A stretch of DNA of 64,000 nucleotides. Origin: CAYONP01 sp964405335. GTDB taxonomy: Bacteria; Armatimonadota; UBA10988. Shown piece by piece: positions 51,881 to 58,793 of this stretch. Below the pieces are notes generated by a model. It made no database searches, was not told where the DNA came from, and was given only the letters and a program-made list of their open reading frames with translations. The stretch covers positions 1-64,000 of the forward strand of contig CAYONP010000018.1 of assembly GCA_964405335.1 (NCBI GenBank), written 5' to 3'. How positions within the stretch are numbered: position 1 is the stretch's first letter; every line of letters starts with the position of its first letter. The position numbers were made by a program, and so were the translations under genes.

Positions 51881-52692
51881 GCCTGCTCCTCGGCGCCGGC
51901 GCGGCGCTCGCCGGCGCGGCCGCCTATGGTGCGCTGATCGAGCCGCGGCGGTTCGAGCTGAGCCGGCACACCATCCACCCCGCCGGCTGGCCGGCCGGGC
52001 TCGACGGGCTGACCATCCTCCACCTCACCGACCTGCACACCCACCGCCGCGGGCCCGGCGAACGCTGGCTGGCCGGCCTGACCGCCGAAACCCCGCCGCC
52101 CGACCTGCTGCTGCTCACCGGCGACTTCGCCGAGAACGCCGCCGCGCTGCCCGCCTGCCTCGCCGCGCTGGCCGGCTGGCCGGCGCGGCTGGGCAGCTAC
52201 GCCGTGCTGGGCAACAACGACACGCAGTGTCATTGGCAGCGGCGCGGGGTCGAGCAGGCGCTTGCGGCGGCCGGCATCGAGCTGCTCGACGACCGCTGGG
52301 TCGAGCCGGCCGACGGCTTCCGCCTGGCCGGCCTGCGTTACGAGGCGATGCGCTTCGCGCCGCGCGGTTACCGCTTCCCCGTCGAGGTGGTCGGCCCGGC
52401 CGACCGGCCGCGCATCCTGCTCGCCCACTCGCCCGACGTGCTGCCCGAGGCGGTCGAGGCGGGGATTGAGCTGGTCCTCTGCGGCCACACCCACGGCGGG
52501 CAGATCTGCCTGCCCGGCGGCCGGCCGCTGCGCAACAACCTGCACCGCTACCGGCCGCCGCACTACACCCGCGGGCTCTACCGGGTCGGCGCCACCACGC
52601 TGGTGGTCAACCGCGGCCTGGGCATGACGCGACCGCTGATGCGCACCTTCTGCCGCCCCGAATCGATCTGGCTGACCCTGCGGGCAAGCTGA
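51877..52692 (+). CDS. Membrane-anchored metallophosphoesterase (YkuE/YaeI-like)
   Basis: This 271-residue protein has one N-terminal membrane helix (LLLGAGAALAGAAAYGAL) and a calcineurin-like fold: LHLTDLHTH, LLLTGDFAEN, VLGNNDTQ, LAHSPDVLPE and LCGHTHGGQ. The usual GNHD is GNND here. Relatives cleave lipid A precursor or other phosphodiesters; the substrate is not clear. It shares GTGA with galU. Confidence 0.88.
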   Translation: MSLLLGAGAALAGAAAYGALIEPRRFELSRHTIHPAGWPAGLDGLTILHLTDLHTHRRGPGERWLAGLTAETPPPDLLLLTGDFAENAAALPACLAALAGWPARLGSYAVLGNNDTQCHWQRRGVEQALAAAGIELLDDRWVEPADGFRLAGLRYEAMRFAPRGYRFPVEVVGPADRPRILLAHSPDVLPEAVEAGIELVLCGHTHGGQICLPGGRPLRNNLHRYRPPHYTRGLYRVGATTLVVNRGLGMTRPLMRTFCRPESIWLTLRAS

Positions 52693-52720
52693 TGCCGGCC
52701 GCACCGGTGCGACGTTCCTC

Positions 52721-52743
52721 GTAGCGGCGCATCGCAATGCGCC
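52721..52743. repeat. GTAGCG hairpin element
   Basis: GTAGCGGCGCATCGCAATGC begins this element; GGCGCAT and ATGCGCC pair around CGCA. The same sequence, with one change, starts the element at 47606. The rest of 52693-52806 holds no gene. Confidence 0.82.
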
Positions 52744-52806
52744 GACGGAACGACCTCGTGGCATGTCGGCGCAGGACAGAAGATCCGTGCGCCACGCCGC
52801 AGCCGC

Positions 52807-52992
52807 CTACCGCCCTGGCGGTCGGCTCTGCAGCAGCGCCTCGGTCGAGACCGTCTCGGCCCGCTTCGCCGCGCACTTCGGGCAGGTGCTGCAGGCCGAT
52901 GATCGACCGCGCAGCGTGGCCGCCACGCGCGCGGCCAGGTAACCGGCGGCGGCGAGGACGATCAGCGCGACGACCAGGATCTGCGGATCCAC
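52807..52992 (-). CDS. FeoB-associated Cys-rich small membrane protein
   Basis: This 61-residue protein has one membrane helix (QILVVALIVLAAAGYLAA) and a Cys cluster, CSTCPKC, like the FeoB-associated small proteins encoded after feoB in many bacteria. A GTG start at 52992 lies 1 nt after the feoB stop. Its role in ferrous iron uptake is not known. Confidence 0.78.
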   Translation of the reverse strand: MDPQILVVALIVLAAAGYLAARVAATLRGRSSACSTCPKCAAKRAETVSTEALLQSRPPGR

Positions 52993-52993
52993 C

Positions 52994-55195
52994 TCAGCCT
53001 CCCATCGCCCGGGCCACCTGGAAGGCGATCAGCGCGCCGAGGTAGGCCAGCGTGGTCATGTAGCCGACCATGAACATGGCCCACTTCCAGCCGCCGGTCT
53101 CGCGCACGACGATGCCGACGGTGGCCATGCACTGGCAGGCGAGGACGAAGAAGACCAACAGCGAGGCGACCACGGCGGGGGTGAACAGCGGGCTGCCGTC
53201 GGCCCGCCGCGCGCCGCGCAGGCGTTCGATCAGGGTCTGGTTGGCTTCGTCGGCATCGTCGCCGACGGCGAAGATGATGCCCAGCGTGGAGACCATCACC
53301 TCGCGCGCGGCGAAGGCCGAGACGACGCCGACACCGAGCCGCCACTCGAAGCCGATGGGGGCGAAGAGCGGTTCGAGCAGCCGGCCGAGCCGGCCCATCA
53401 GGCTACCCTCGAGCTGCAGCCGGCCCTCGACGCGGCTGACCTCGGCGTCGAGCAGCTCGGCGTCGGAGTGGTCGCCGCCGGCGGCCGTGATCTGCCGCAC
53501 GGCAATCAACGGCGCGTCCGACACGTCGGCCCGCGGAAAGTAGGCCAGGAACCAGAGCACCACGCTGAGCGCGAGGATGATGGTGCCGGCGAAGCGAAGG
53601 AACAGGCTCGCCCGCTCCCACACCGCGCGGCCCAGGTTGCGCCAGTCGGGCAGCCGATAGGGTGGTAGCTCGAGCAGCAGCGCCGGCGTCGGCCCGCGGA
53701 GGATGGTGCGTTTGAGCACCGTCGCCACGCCCAGCGCCATGAGCACGCCGAGCAGGTAGAGCGAGAGCAGCGTCGCGCCCTGGGTGCGGAACGGGCCGAA
53801 CAGCGGCCGGTCGGGCACGAAGGCGGCGATCATCAGCGTATAGACCGGCAGCCGGGCCGAGCAGGTGATCAGCGGCGCGACCACGATGGTGGTCAGCCGA
53901 TCGCGCCGGCTGCCAATCGTGCGCGCCGCCATGATGCCGGGGATTGCGCAAGCGAAGCTGGAGAGCAGTGGCACGAAGCTGCGGCCGTGCAGCCCGACGC
54001 GGCTCATCAACCGATCGGCGATGAACGCCGCGCGGGCCATGTAGCCGGTCTCTTCGAGCAGGCCGAGAAAGAAGAACAGCAGCACAATTTGGGGCAGGAA
54101 GATGACCACGCCGCCGACGCCGGCGATCACACCATCGGCTAACAGATCCGTCAACACACCGGGCGACAAGGCGGTCCGGATGCTCTCGGCCAGACCGGCG
54201 AAGGCCCCGTCGATGCCGTCCATGAACGGCGCGGCCCAGGCGTAGATGCTCTGGAAGACGACCGCCATGCTGACCAGGAACAGCACCGGCCCGGCCACGC
54301 GGTGAGTCAGCAGCCGGTCGATCTTATCGGTCGGCGTCAGCACCCGGGCGGCCGAGCGGCCGGTCAGGGCTTCGTCCACCAGCTCGCGCAGCGAGGCATA
54401 TCGCGCCGTGGCCTCGTCGGCGTCCCACCGACCACCCTCGGCGGCCAGCGCCTCGCGGACCGCCTCGAGCCGCCCGGCCAGCGCGGCGCCGAACCGCTGG
54501 CGGGCCAGCTCGAGTCCGGTCGGCGAGCCGATCAGGCGCAACGCCACCGGGCGCGACACGCGCTCGGCCACGCCCTGTTCGACCAGCGCCGGCGCGAGCG
54601 CGTCGATCGCCGCGGCCAGCGCGGGCGTGGCGAGCGGCTCGCGCTGCGTCGGCAGGTCGGGCCGGTGGCCCTCGGACAGGATGGTCGCCTTGAGCTTCTC
54701 GATCCCGATGCCCTGCCGCGCGACGGTCTCGACCACCGGCGCCCCGAGGCCGCGGGCGAGGCGGTCGAGGTCGATCCGCTCGCCCCGCCCGGCCACCATA
54801 TCGACCATGTTGAGCACCACGATGGTGCGGTAACCCAGCTCGACCACCTGGCTGGCGAGATAGAGGTTGCGCTCGAGGTTGGTCGCATCGACCACCACCA
54901 GCACCAGGTCGACCGGCGGCTCGGCCGGCTGCCAGCCGAACAGCACGTCGCGGGCGATCTCTTCGTCGGGCGACTGGGCGGCGAGCGAGTAGGCGCCGGG
55001 CAGGTCGAGCAGCTCAATCGGCTCGCCGTCAATCAGGCAGCGGCCGGTCTTGCGCTCGACGGTCACGCCGGGGTAGTTGGCGACTTTCTGGCGCAGACCG
55101 GTGAGGCGGTTGAAAATCGTGGTCTTGCCCGAGTTCGGATTGCCGGCGACGGCAACCCGCAGCAGCGGCTGCGACTCGAGCAACGAGGTGGCCAT
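52994..55195 (-). CDS. feoB: Ferrous iron transport protein B
   Basis: This 733-residue protein has an N-terminal G domain (AVAGNPNSGKTTIFNRLTG; G3 DLPGAYSL; G4 NMVD), a helical regulatory stretch, then a membrane part with about ten helices that includes the two Gate motifs (SFACAIPGIMAARTI and SAFAAREVMVSTLG). It imports Fe(II) with GTP hydrolysis. It lies between feoA and the small Cys-rich protein gene, 16 nt after feoA. Confidence 0.96.
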   Translation of the reverse strand: MATSLLESQPLLRVAVAGNPNSGKTTIFNRLTGLRQKVANYPGVTVERKTGRCLIDGEPIELLDLPGAYSLAAQSPDEEIARDVLFGWQPAEPPVDLVLVVVDATNLERNLYLASQVVELGYRTIVVLNMVDMVAGRGERIDLDRLARGLGAPVVETVARQGIGIEKLKATILSEGHRPDLPTQREPLATPALAAAIDALAPALVEQGVAERVSRPVALRLIGSPTGLELARQRFGAALAGRLEAVREALAAEGGRWDADEATARYASLRELVDEALTGRSAARVLTPTDKIDRLLTHRVAGPVLFLVSMAVVFQSIYAWAAPFMDGIDGAFAGLAESIRTALSPGVLTDLLADGVIAGVGGVVIFLPQIVLLFFFLGLLEETGYMARAAFIADRLMSRVGLHGRSFVPLLSSFACAIPGIMAARTIGSRRDRLTTIVVAPLITCSARLPVYTLMIAAFVPDRPLFGPFRTQGATLLSLYLLGVLMALGVATVLKRTILRGPTPALLLELPPYRLPDWRNLGRAVWERASLFLRFAGTIILALSVVLWFLAYFPRADVSDAPLIAVRQITAAGGDHSDAELLDAEVSRVEGRLQLEGSLMGRLGRLLEPLFAPIGFEWRLGVGVVSAFAAREVMVSTLGIIFAVGDDADEANQTLIERLRGARRADGSPLFTPAVVASLLVFFVLACQCMATVGIVVRETGGWKWAMFMVGYMTTLAYLGALIAFQVARAMGG

Positions 55196-55211
55196 GTCAG
55201 CCTCGGCGCGG

Positions 55212-55469
55212 TCAGGCGGTCAGCCTCCGCACGGTGACCTGCCGCGCACAGCGGCGGCAGATGGCAAAGCGGTTGCCGAAGACGGACAGGACGACCGGGT
55301 CGCCGACGCTGACCACCTCGACGACGGTGCCCTCGAAGACGCCGAACTCGCGCAGCCGGCAGTCGTCGTCGACGTGGTTGTCGAGCTCCAGCACCTCGAC
55401 CCGCTCCCCCGCCGCGACGCGATCCAGCGCGAGCACCGCAACCCGCTCAAGCACCTGCGATACCGCCAT
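55212..55469 (-). CDS. feoA: Ferrous iron transport protein A
   Basis: This 85-residue SH3-like protein assists FeoB. Visible features are the Gly-rich turns DDDCRLREFGVFEGTVVEVVSVGDP and VVLSVFGNRFAICRRCARQV. The ATG at 55469 was preferred to the GTG at 55478 because GGAG lies 8 nt upstream of the former and would be overlapped by the latter. The Fur-like box is immediately upstream. Confidence 0.92.
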   Translation of the reverse strand: MAVSQVLERVAVLALDRVAAGERVEVLELDNHVDDDCRLREFGVFEGTVVEVVSVGDPVVLSVFGNRFAICRRCARQVTVRRLTA

Positions 55470-55483
55470 GACCGGCACTCCTG

Positions 55484-55514
55484 CTAGTTGAGAAGCATTC
55501 TCATTTTCAACTAG
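55484..55514 (-). promoter_or_regulatory. Fur-like operator upstream of feoAB
   Basis: TGAGAAGCATTCTCA (55489-55503) fits the 7-1-7 inverted repeat of Fur boxes with one mismatch. It sits inside a longer palindrome with outer arms CTAGTTGA and TCAACTAG. It lies 20-34 bp before the feoA ATG, the right place for iron-dependent repression of feoAB. Confidence 0.8.
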
Positions 55515-55579
55515 CTCATGACATCCCCATGGTACGGCCGACCTCAGCCGGCGTCAAGAGCCAATCCTCGGTACGACGG

Positions 55580-55730
55580 GGAGTGGGGAGTGAGGAGTGG
55601 GACGTAGGGTCCGCACCGCGGACCATCTCGCGCGACGACGGGGAGTGGGGAATGGGGAGTGGGGAACGGGGAGTGGGACGTAGGGTCCGCACCGCGGACC
55701 ATCGCGCGGGCGACGATGGGGAGTGGCGAG
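55580..55730. repeat. GGGGAGTGG-rich repeat with two GTAGGG hairpins
   Basis: GTAGGGTCCGCACCGCGGAC occurs twice inside identical 27-bp units (55601-55627 and 55677-55703), 76 bp apart. Each forms a hairpin with stems GGTCCGC and GCGGACC around ACC. Runs of GGGGAGTGGG separate them. No gene lies in 55515-55737. Confidence 0.88.
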
Positions 55731-55737
55731 TTGGATC

Positions 55738-56298
55738 CTACTCGCTCAGCGTCGCCTGCCAGGTGGCCGAGTCGATCTGCTCGCGCCGGAGCGGCTCCGG
55801 TGGCGGGACGGGCTGGTCACCCAGCCGGAGTGAGAACCAGGCGACGTCGTGCCAGGTGCCGAACTTGTAGCCCACCGCGCGGTAGACGCCGACGGGCTCG
55901 AACCCCAGCGCGCGGTGCAGCGCCACGCTGGCGTCGTTCGGGAGCGTCGTGCCGGCAACCGCCAGTTGGTAGCCCATCCGGCGCAGGCCGGCCAGCAGGC
56001 CGGTCATCAGCCGGTGCCCCACGCCGTGGCCGCGCGCGCCGGCCGCGACATAGACGCTGGTCTCGACGCTCCAGCGATAGGCCGCCCGCGCGCGGAACGG
56101 GCCGCCGTAGGCGTAGCCAAGCAGGCGATCGTCCTGTTCGGCCACCAGCCACAGGTGTGCCGCCGCGACCCGACGGGCGAACTCGTCGCGGTTCGGCGGC
56201 TCGAGCTCGAAGCTGATGGCGGTCTCGCGCACGATCGGCTCGTAGATCACCAGCATCGCGGTGAGATCGTCGCCGGTGGCGGCGCGCAGGTTGGTCAT
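55738..56298 (-). CDS. GNAT N-acetyltransferase, phosphinothricin-acetyltransferase-like
   Basis: This 186-residue protein has LRAATGDDLTAMLVIYEPIVRETAISFELEPP, the acetyl-CoA loop VYVAAGARGHGVGHRLMTGLLAGLRRMG and the ending NDASVALHRALGFEPVGVYRAVGYKFGTWHDVAWF, all typical of the PAT/MddA group, which acetylates methionine sulfoximine-like amines. The exact substrate is unknown. The gene is coupled to the FMN reductase gene (ATGA). Confidence 0.9.
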   Translation of the reverse strand: MTNLRAATGDDLTAMLVIYEPIVRETAISFELEPPNRDEFARRVAAAHLWLVAEQDDRLLGYAYGGPFRARAAYRWSVETSVYVAAGARGHGVGHRLMTGLLAGLRRMGYQLAVAGTTLPNDASVALHRALGFEPVGVYRAVGYKFGTWHDVAWFSLRLGDQPVPPPEPLRREQIDSATWQATLSE

Positions 56299-56903
56299 CT
56301 CGGCAGCCTCGCCGCGGCTTCCCACTCGCGCAGGGCCTGCAGCGGCGCCTCGCCGTGGTGCAGGTAGGCGTAGCGCGCGGTTGCCTGGCCCAGTTCGCGC
56401 AGCCGCGCGGCAACGGCTTCGTCGTGCAGCACGCCGTGATCGAACGCGTGCTTGGCCCGCGGGATGCTGACCTGCGGCGGGATCACCCAGGCATGGATGT
56501 GCCGCAGGATGACCCGCAGGTCGGCCAGCGTGTAGGCGGCGCCCATCGACCCGCCGGCGGTGCCGATCAGCCCGCACACCTTGCCCTCGAACTCGTCGCT
56601 GCCCATCAGGTCGAGCGCGTTCTTCAGCGCGCCGGTGAGGCTGCCGTGGTACTCGGGCGAGCCGAGAATGAGGCCGTGCGCGGCGGTCACCCTCGATTTC
56701 ATGTCGACCACCGCCGGGTGACGGCCGCAGTCGCGCGTCTGGCAGTAGGGGAGGTCGAGGTCGACGATGTCGATCAACTCGCAGACGGCACCGAGCGAGG
56801 CGGCGCCGGCCAGCGCCAGCTCGAGCGCGGCGCGGGTGGTGCTCTCGTCGCGCAGGCTGCCGCACAGGCCGACGACGCGGATGATCTCGTGCTCGCGTGG
56901 CAT
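56295..56903 (-). CDS. NAD(P)H-dependent FMN reductase-like flavoprotein
   Basis: This 202-residue flavodoxin-fold protein has VVGLCGSLRDESTTRAALELALAGAA (phosphate loop for FMN), IVDLDLPYC, ILGSPEYHGSLTGALKNALDLMG (FMN-contact loop) and CGLIGTAGGSMGA. It resembles NADPH-dependent quinone/FMN or chromate reductases. The reading starts at 56903; a clear ribosome-binding site is lacking. It is followed by the overlapping GNAT gene. Confidence 0.88.
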   Translation of the reverse strand: MPREHEIIRVVGLCGSLRDESTTRAALELALAGAASLGAVCELIDIVDLDLPYCQTRDCGRHPAVVDMKSRVTAAHGLILGSPEYHGSLTGALKNALDLMGSDEFEGKVCGLIGTAGGSMGAAYTLADLRVILRHIHAWVIPPQVSIPRAKHAFDHGVLHDEAVAARLRELGQATARYAYLHHGEAPLQALREWEAAARLPR

Positions 56904-56963
56904 GGCAAGGAGTATGACCCAGCGGCGCGGCAGAGGATCGGCGGTGGGCGGTGGCGGTTGTGC

Positions 56964-56992
56964 TTGCCACGTAGTTGAAGCGCGTGTAAACT
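56964..56992 (+). promoter_or_regulatory. Promoter of the response regulator gene
   Basis: TTGCCA (56964-56969) and TAAACT (56987-56992) are spaced by 17 bp in the divergent region, 58 nt before the GTG start. Confidence 0.55.
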
Positions 56993-57050
56993 CGGCCGTT
57001 AGGCGGTTGTGGTGCGCCGGCGCCGCGGCTGCCCGACCTGGAGGGTCACC

Positions 57051-57431
57051 GTGGCCCGGATTCTGATCATCGATGATGACCCGCAGATCCAGGAGCTGTT
57101 CAGCCGTGTGCTGAGCGATCGCGGCCACGAGGTCGAGACGGCGATGAACGGCCGCGAGGGGTTGCGCATCCAGCGCAGCGAGCCGGCCGACCTGATCATC
57201 TGTGATCTGGTCATGCCCGAGATGGACGGCCTCGAGGTGATCCGCGAGCTGCGGCACGACGAATCGCGCGCGCCGCTGATCGCCGTCACCGGCGGCAGCT
57301 ATGTCGCCTCGGAAGAGAACCTGCGCGTCGCCGGCCACCTCGGCGCCACGCGCATCGTCAGCAAGCCGGTCTCGCTGGGCGCGCTGGCCGGCATGGTCGA
57401 CCAACTGCTCGCCGAGGCCGTCGGCGAGTGA
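57051..57431 (+). CDS. Single-domain response regulator
   Basis: This 126-residue receiver domain has the acidic pair DDD (LIIDDDPQIQELF), the phospho-acceptor Asp in ICDLVMPEMDG, the Thr in AVTGGS and Lys-Pro in IVSKPVSLG. There is no output domain, so it acts through protein contacts. The GTG at 57051 was chosen because GGAGGG lies 5 nt upstream and the domain starts right there. No histidine kinase is nearby. Confidence 0.92.
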   Translation: MARILIIDDDPQIQELFSRVLSDRGHEVETAMNGREGLRIQRSEPADLIICDLVMPEMDGLEVIRELRHDESRAPLIAVTGGSYVASEENLRVAGHLGATRIVSKPVSLGALAGMVDQLLAEAVGE

Positions 57432-57480
57432 CGTTGACCGGCCCGACCGGCGAGGCGTCCTTCACCGCGGAGACGCCATC

Positions 57481-57879
57481 ATGTCGACCCGACCTCTGCT
57501 CTGGCTGGCCGCCGGCATCCTGCTCGGCTCGCTGCTCGGCCCGACGGCGGCCTGGGCCGCCGAACGGATCGAGCTCGAGTGGCCGAGCGTGTTCCGCATC
57601 CAGGCCGAGCGAACGCTGCCGGTGGAGCTCGAGCGGCCGGTCGAGGTCCGGCTCGACCGCAACTACCTGCCCGAACTCCCGATCCGCGCCGAGCGGCTGC
57701 CCGACCTGGTGATCGACGAGCTGCCCACGCTCCGCATCGGTAATCTGCCGCCGAGCGTCGGCGCGTTGTACGAGACCGACCAGGCCTGCCTCTTCGTCCT
57801 CGCCCACGCCTCGGGCACGGTGCAGGTGCTCAGCCTCGACAAGGAGACCGGCGAGGTGAGCGAGGTGAAGCGCTTCTAG
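57481..57879 (+). CDS. Secreted hypothetical protein
   Basis: This 132-residue protein has a signal peptide (RPLLWLAAGILLGSLLGPTAAWA) and an acidic mature part with repeats rich in Glu/Leu/Arg (TLPVELERPVEVRLDRNYLPELPIRAERLPDLVIDELP), probably beta strands, and a C-terminal stretch LFVLAHASGTVQVLSLDKETGEV. No family is recognised. It starts 49 nt after the response regulator. Its TAG stop overlaps the stop of the convergent gene by 3 bp (CTAG). Confidence 0.65.
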   Translation: MSTRPLLWLAAGILLGSLLGPTAAWAAERIELEWPSVFRIQAERTLPVELERPVEVRLDRNYLPELPIRAERLPDLVIDELPTLRIGNLPPSVGALYETDQACLFVLAHASGTVQVLSLDKETGEVSEVKRF

Positions 57880-58793
57880 TTGGCCAGGAAGTCGAGGATC
57901 CGCCGTGCGTGGTGGTCGAAGGTCAGGCCGGCGGCGACGCGGGTCCGCGCCGCGCGGGCCAGCCCGGCGCGCAGGTCGGGCTCGGCCAGCAGCGCGGTGG
58001 CCAGCTCGAGCATCTCGTCACCGCCGCGGGTGAAGACGATGCTGTCGCCGAACAGCCCGGCCGCCGTGGGCAGGTGGTCGCTGAGTACCGTCGCGCCGCA
58101 GCAGGTCGCCTCCCACAGCCGTGAGGTGGGCACGTCGTGCTCGCGATGCCACGGCGAATGGCACGAGAGCACCAGGTCGCAGCTCGAATAGAGCGCCGGC
58201 ACGTCGCTGGGGTGGATCCGCCCTTTGAGCGCGCCCGAGGCGGCCAGCTCGGGCTCGCGCTCCCAGCCGCTGCCGTAGATGGCCAGACCGAGCGGCAGGA
58301 GCGGCAGCAGGTAGCGTTCGATGTCGGCCCGGCCGCGGTTGTGGTTGGCGACGAGGACGATGGGGTGGCGGAACTCGTCGCGCGGCGGGCAGGGGCGATA
58401 GACCGCCGGATTGGCCGACATGGGGACAAACAGGCAGCGCTCGGCACCGGCGGCGCGCACCTCGGCGCCGAGCCGCGGGCCGGCGTAGAGCACCGCCTCA
58501 TAGCCTCCCACGGCGCCGGTCACCGGCCCGGCGGCGGCCTCCAGCCGGGGCGCCTGGTACCACCAGACCTGCCGCGGCCCGCTGACCAGCCGCGTCTCGG
58601 GCGCTGCATAGAAGCTGATCACCAGGTCGAGCTGGTCGTGGATGGTCACCGTGTCGTAGACCTCGGCTTCGGCCACCTCGGGCTGGGCCCGCAGCGCGTC
58701 GGCCAGGCCGACGGCCATGACCTCATCGCCCCAGACCGCGCCGTGATAGGTGTTAACCACGGTCAACTGCAGGCCGATGCGGAGGCCGCTCAT
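57876..58793 (-). CDS. CgeB-like glycosyltransferase
   Basis: This 305-residue protein has a glycosyltransferase family 4/CgeB-like layout: an N-terminal half with VYDTVTIHDQLDLVISFY and RQVWWYQAPRLEA, and a C-terminal half with VLVANHNRGRADIERYLLPL, LKGRIHPSDVPALYSSCDLVLSCHSPWHREHDVP and SRLWEATCCGATVLSDHLPTA, the typical nucleotide-sugar-binding Glu region. Donor and acceptor are unknown. The start overlaps the next gene (ATGA). Confidence 0.8.
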   Translation of the reverse strand: MSGLRIGLQLTVVNTYHGAVWGDEVMAVGLADALRAQPEVAEAEVYDTVTIHDQLDLVISFYAAPETRLVSGPRQVWWYQAPRLEAAAGPVTGAVGGYEAVLYAGPRLGAEVRAAGAERCLFVPMSANPAVYRPCPPRDEFRHPIVLVANHNRGRADIERYLLPLLPLGLAIYGSGWEREPELAASGALKGRIHPSDVPALYSSCDLVLSCHSPWHREHDVPTSRLWEATCCGATVLSDHLPTAAGLFGDSIVFTRGGDEMLELATALLAEPDLRAGLARAARTRVAAGLTFDHHARRILDFLAN

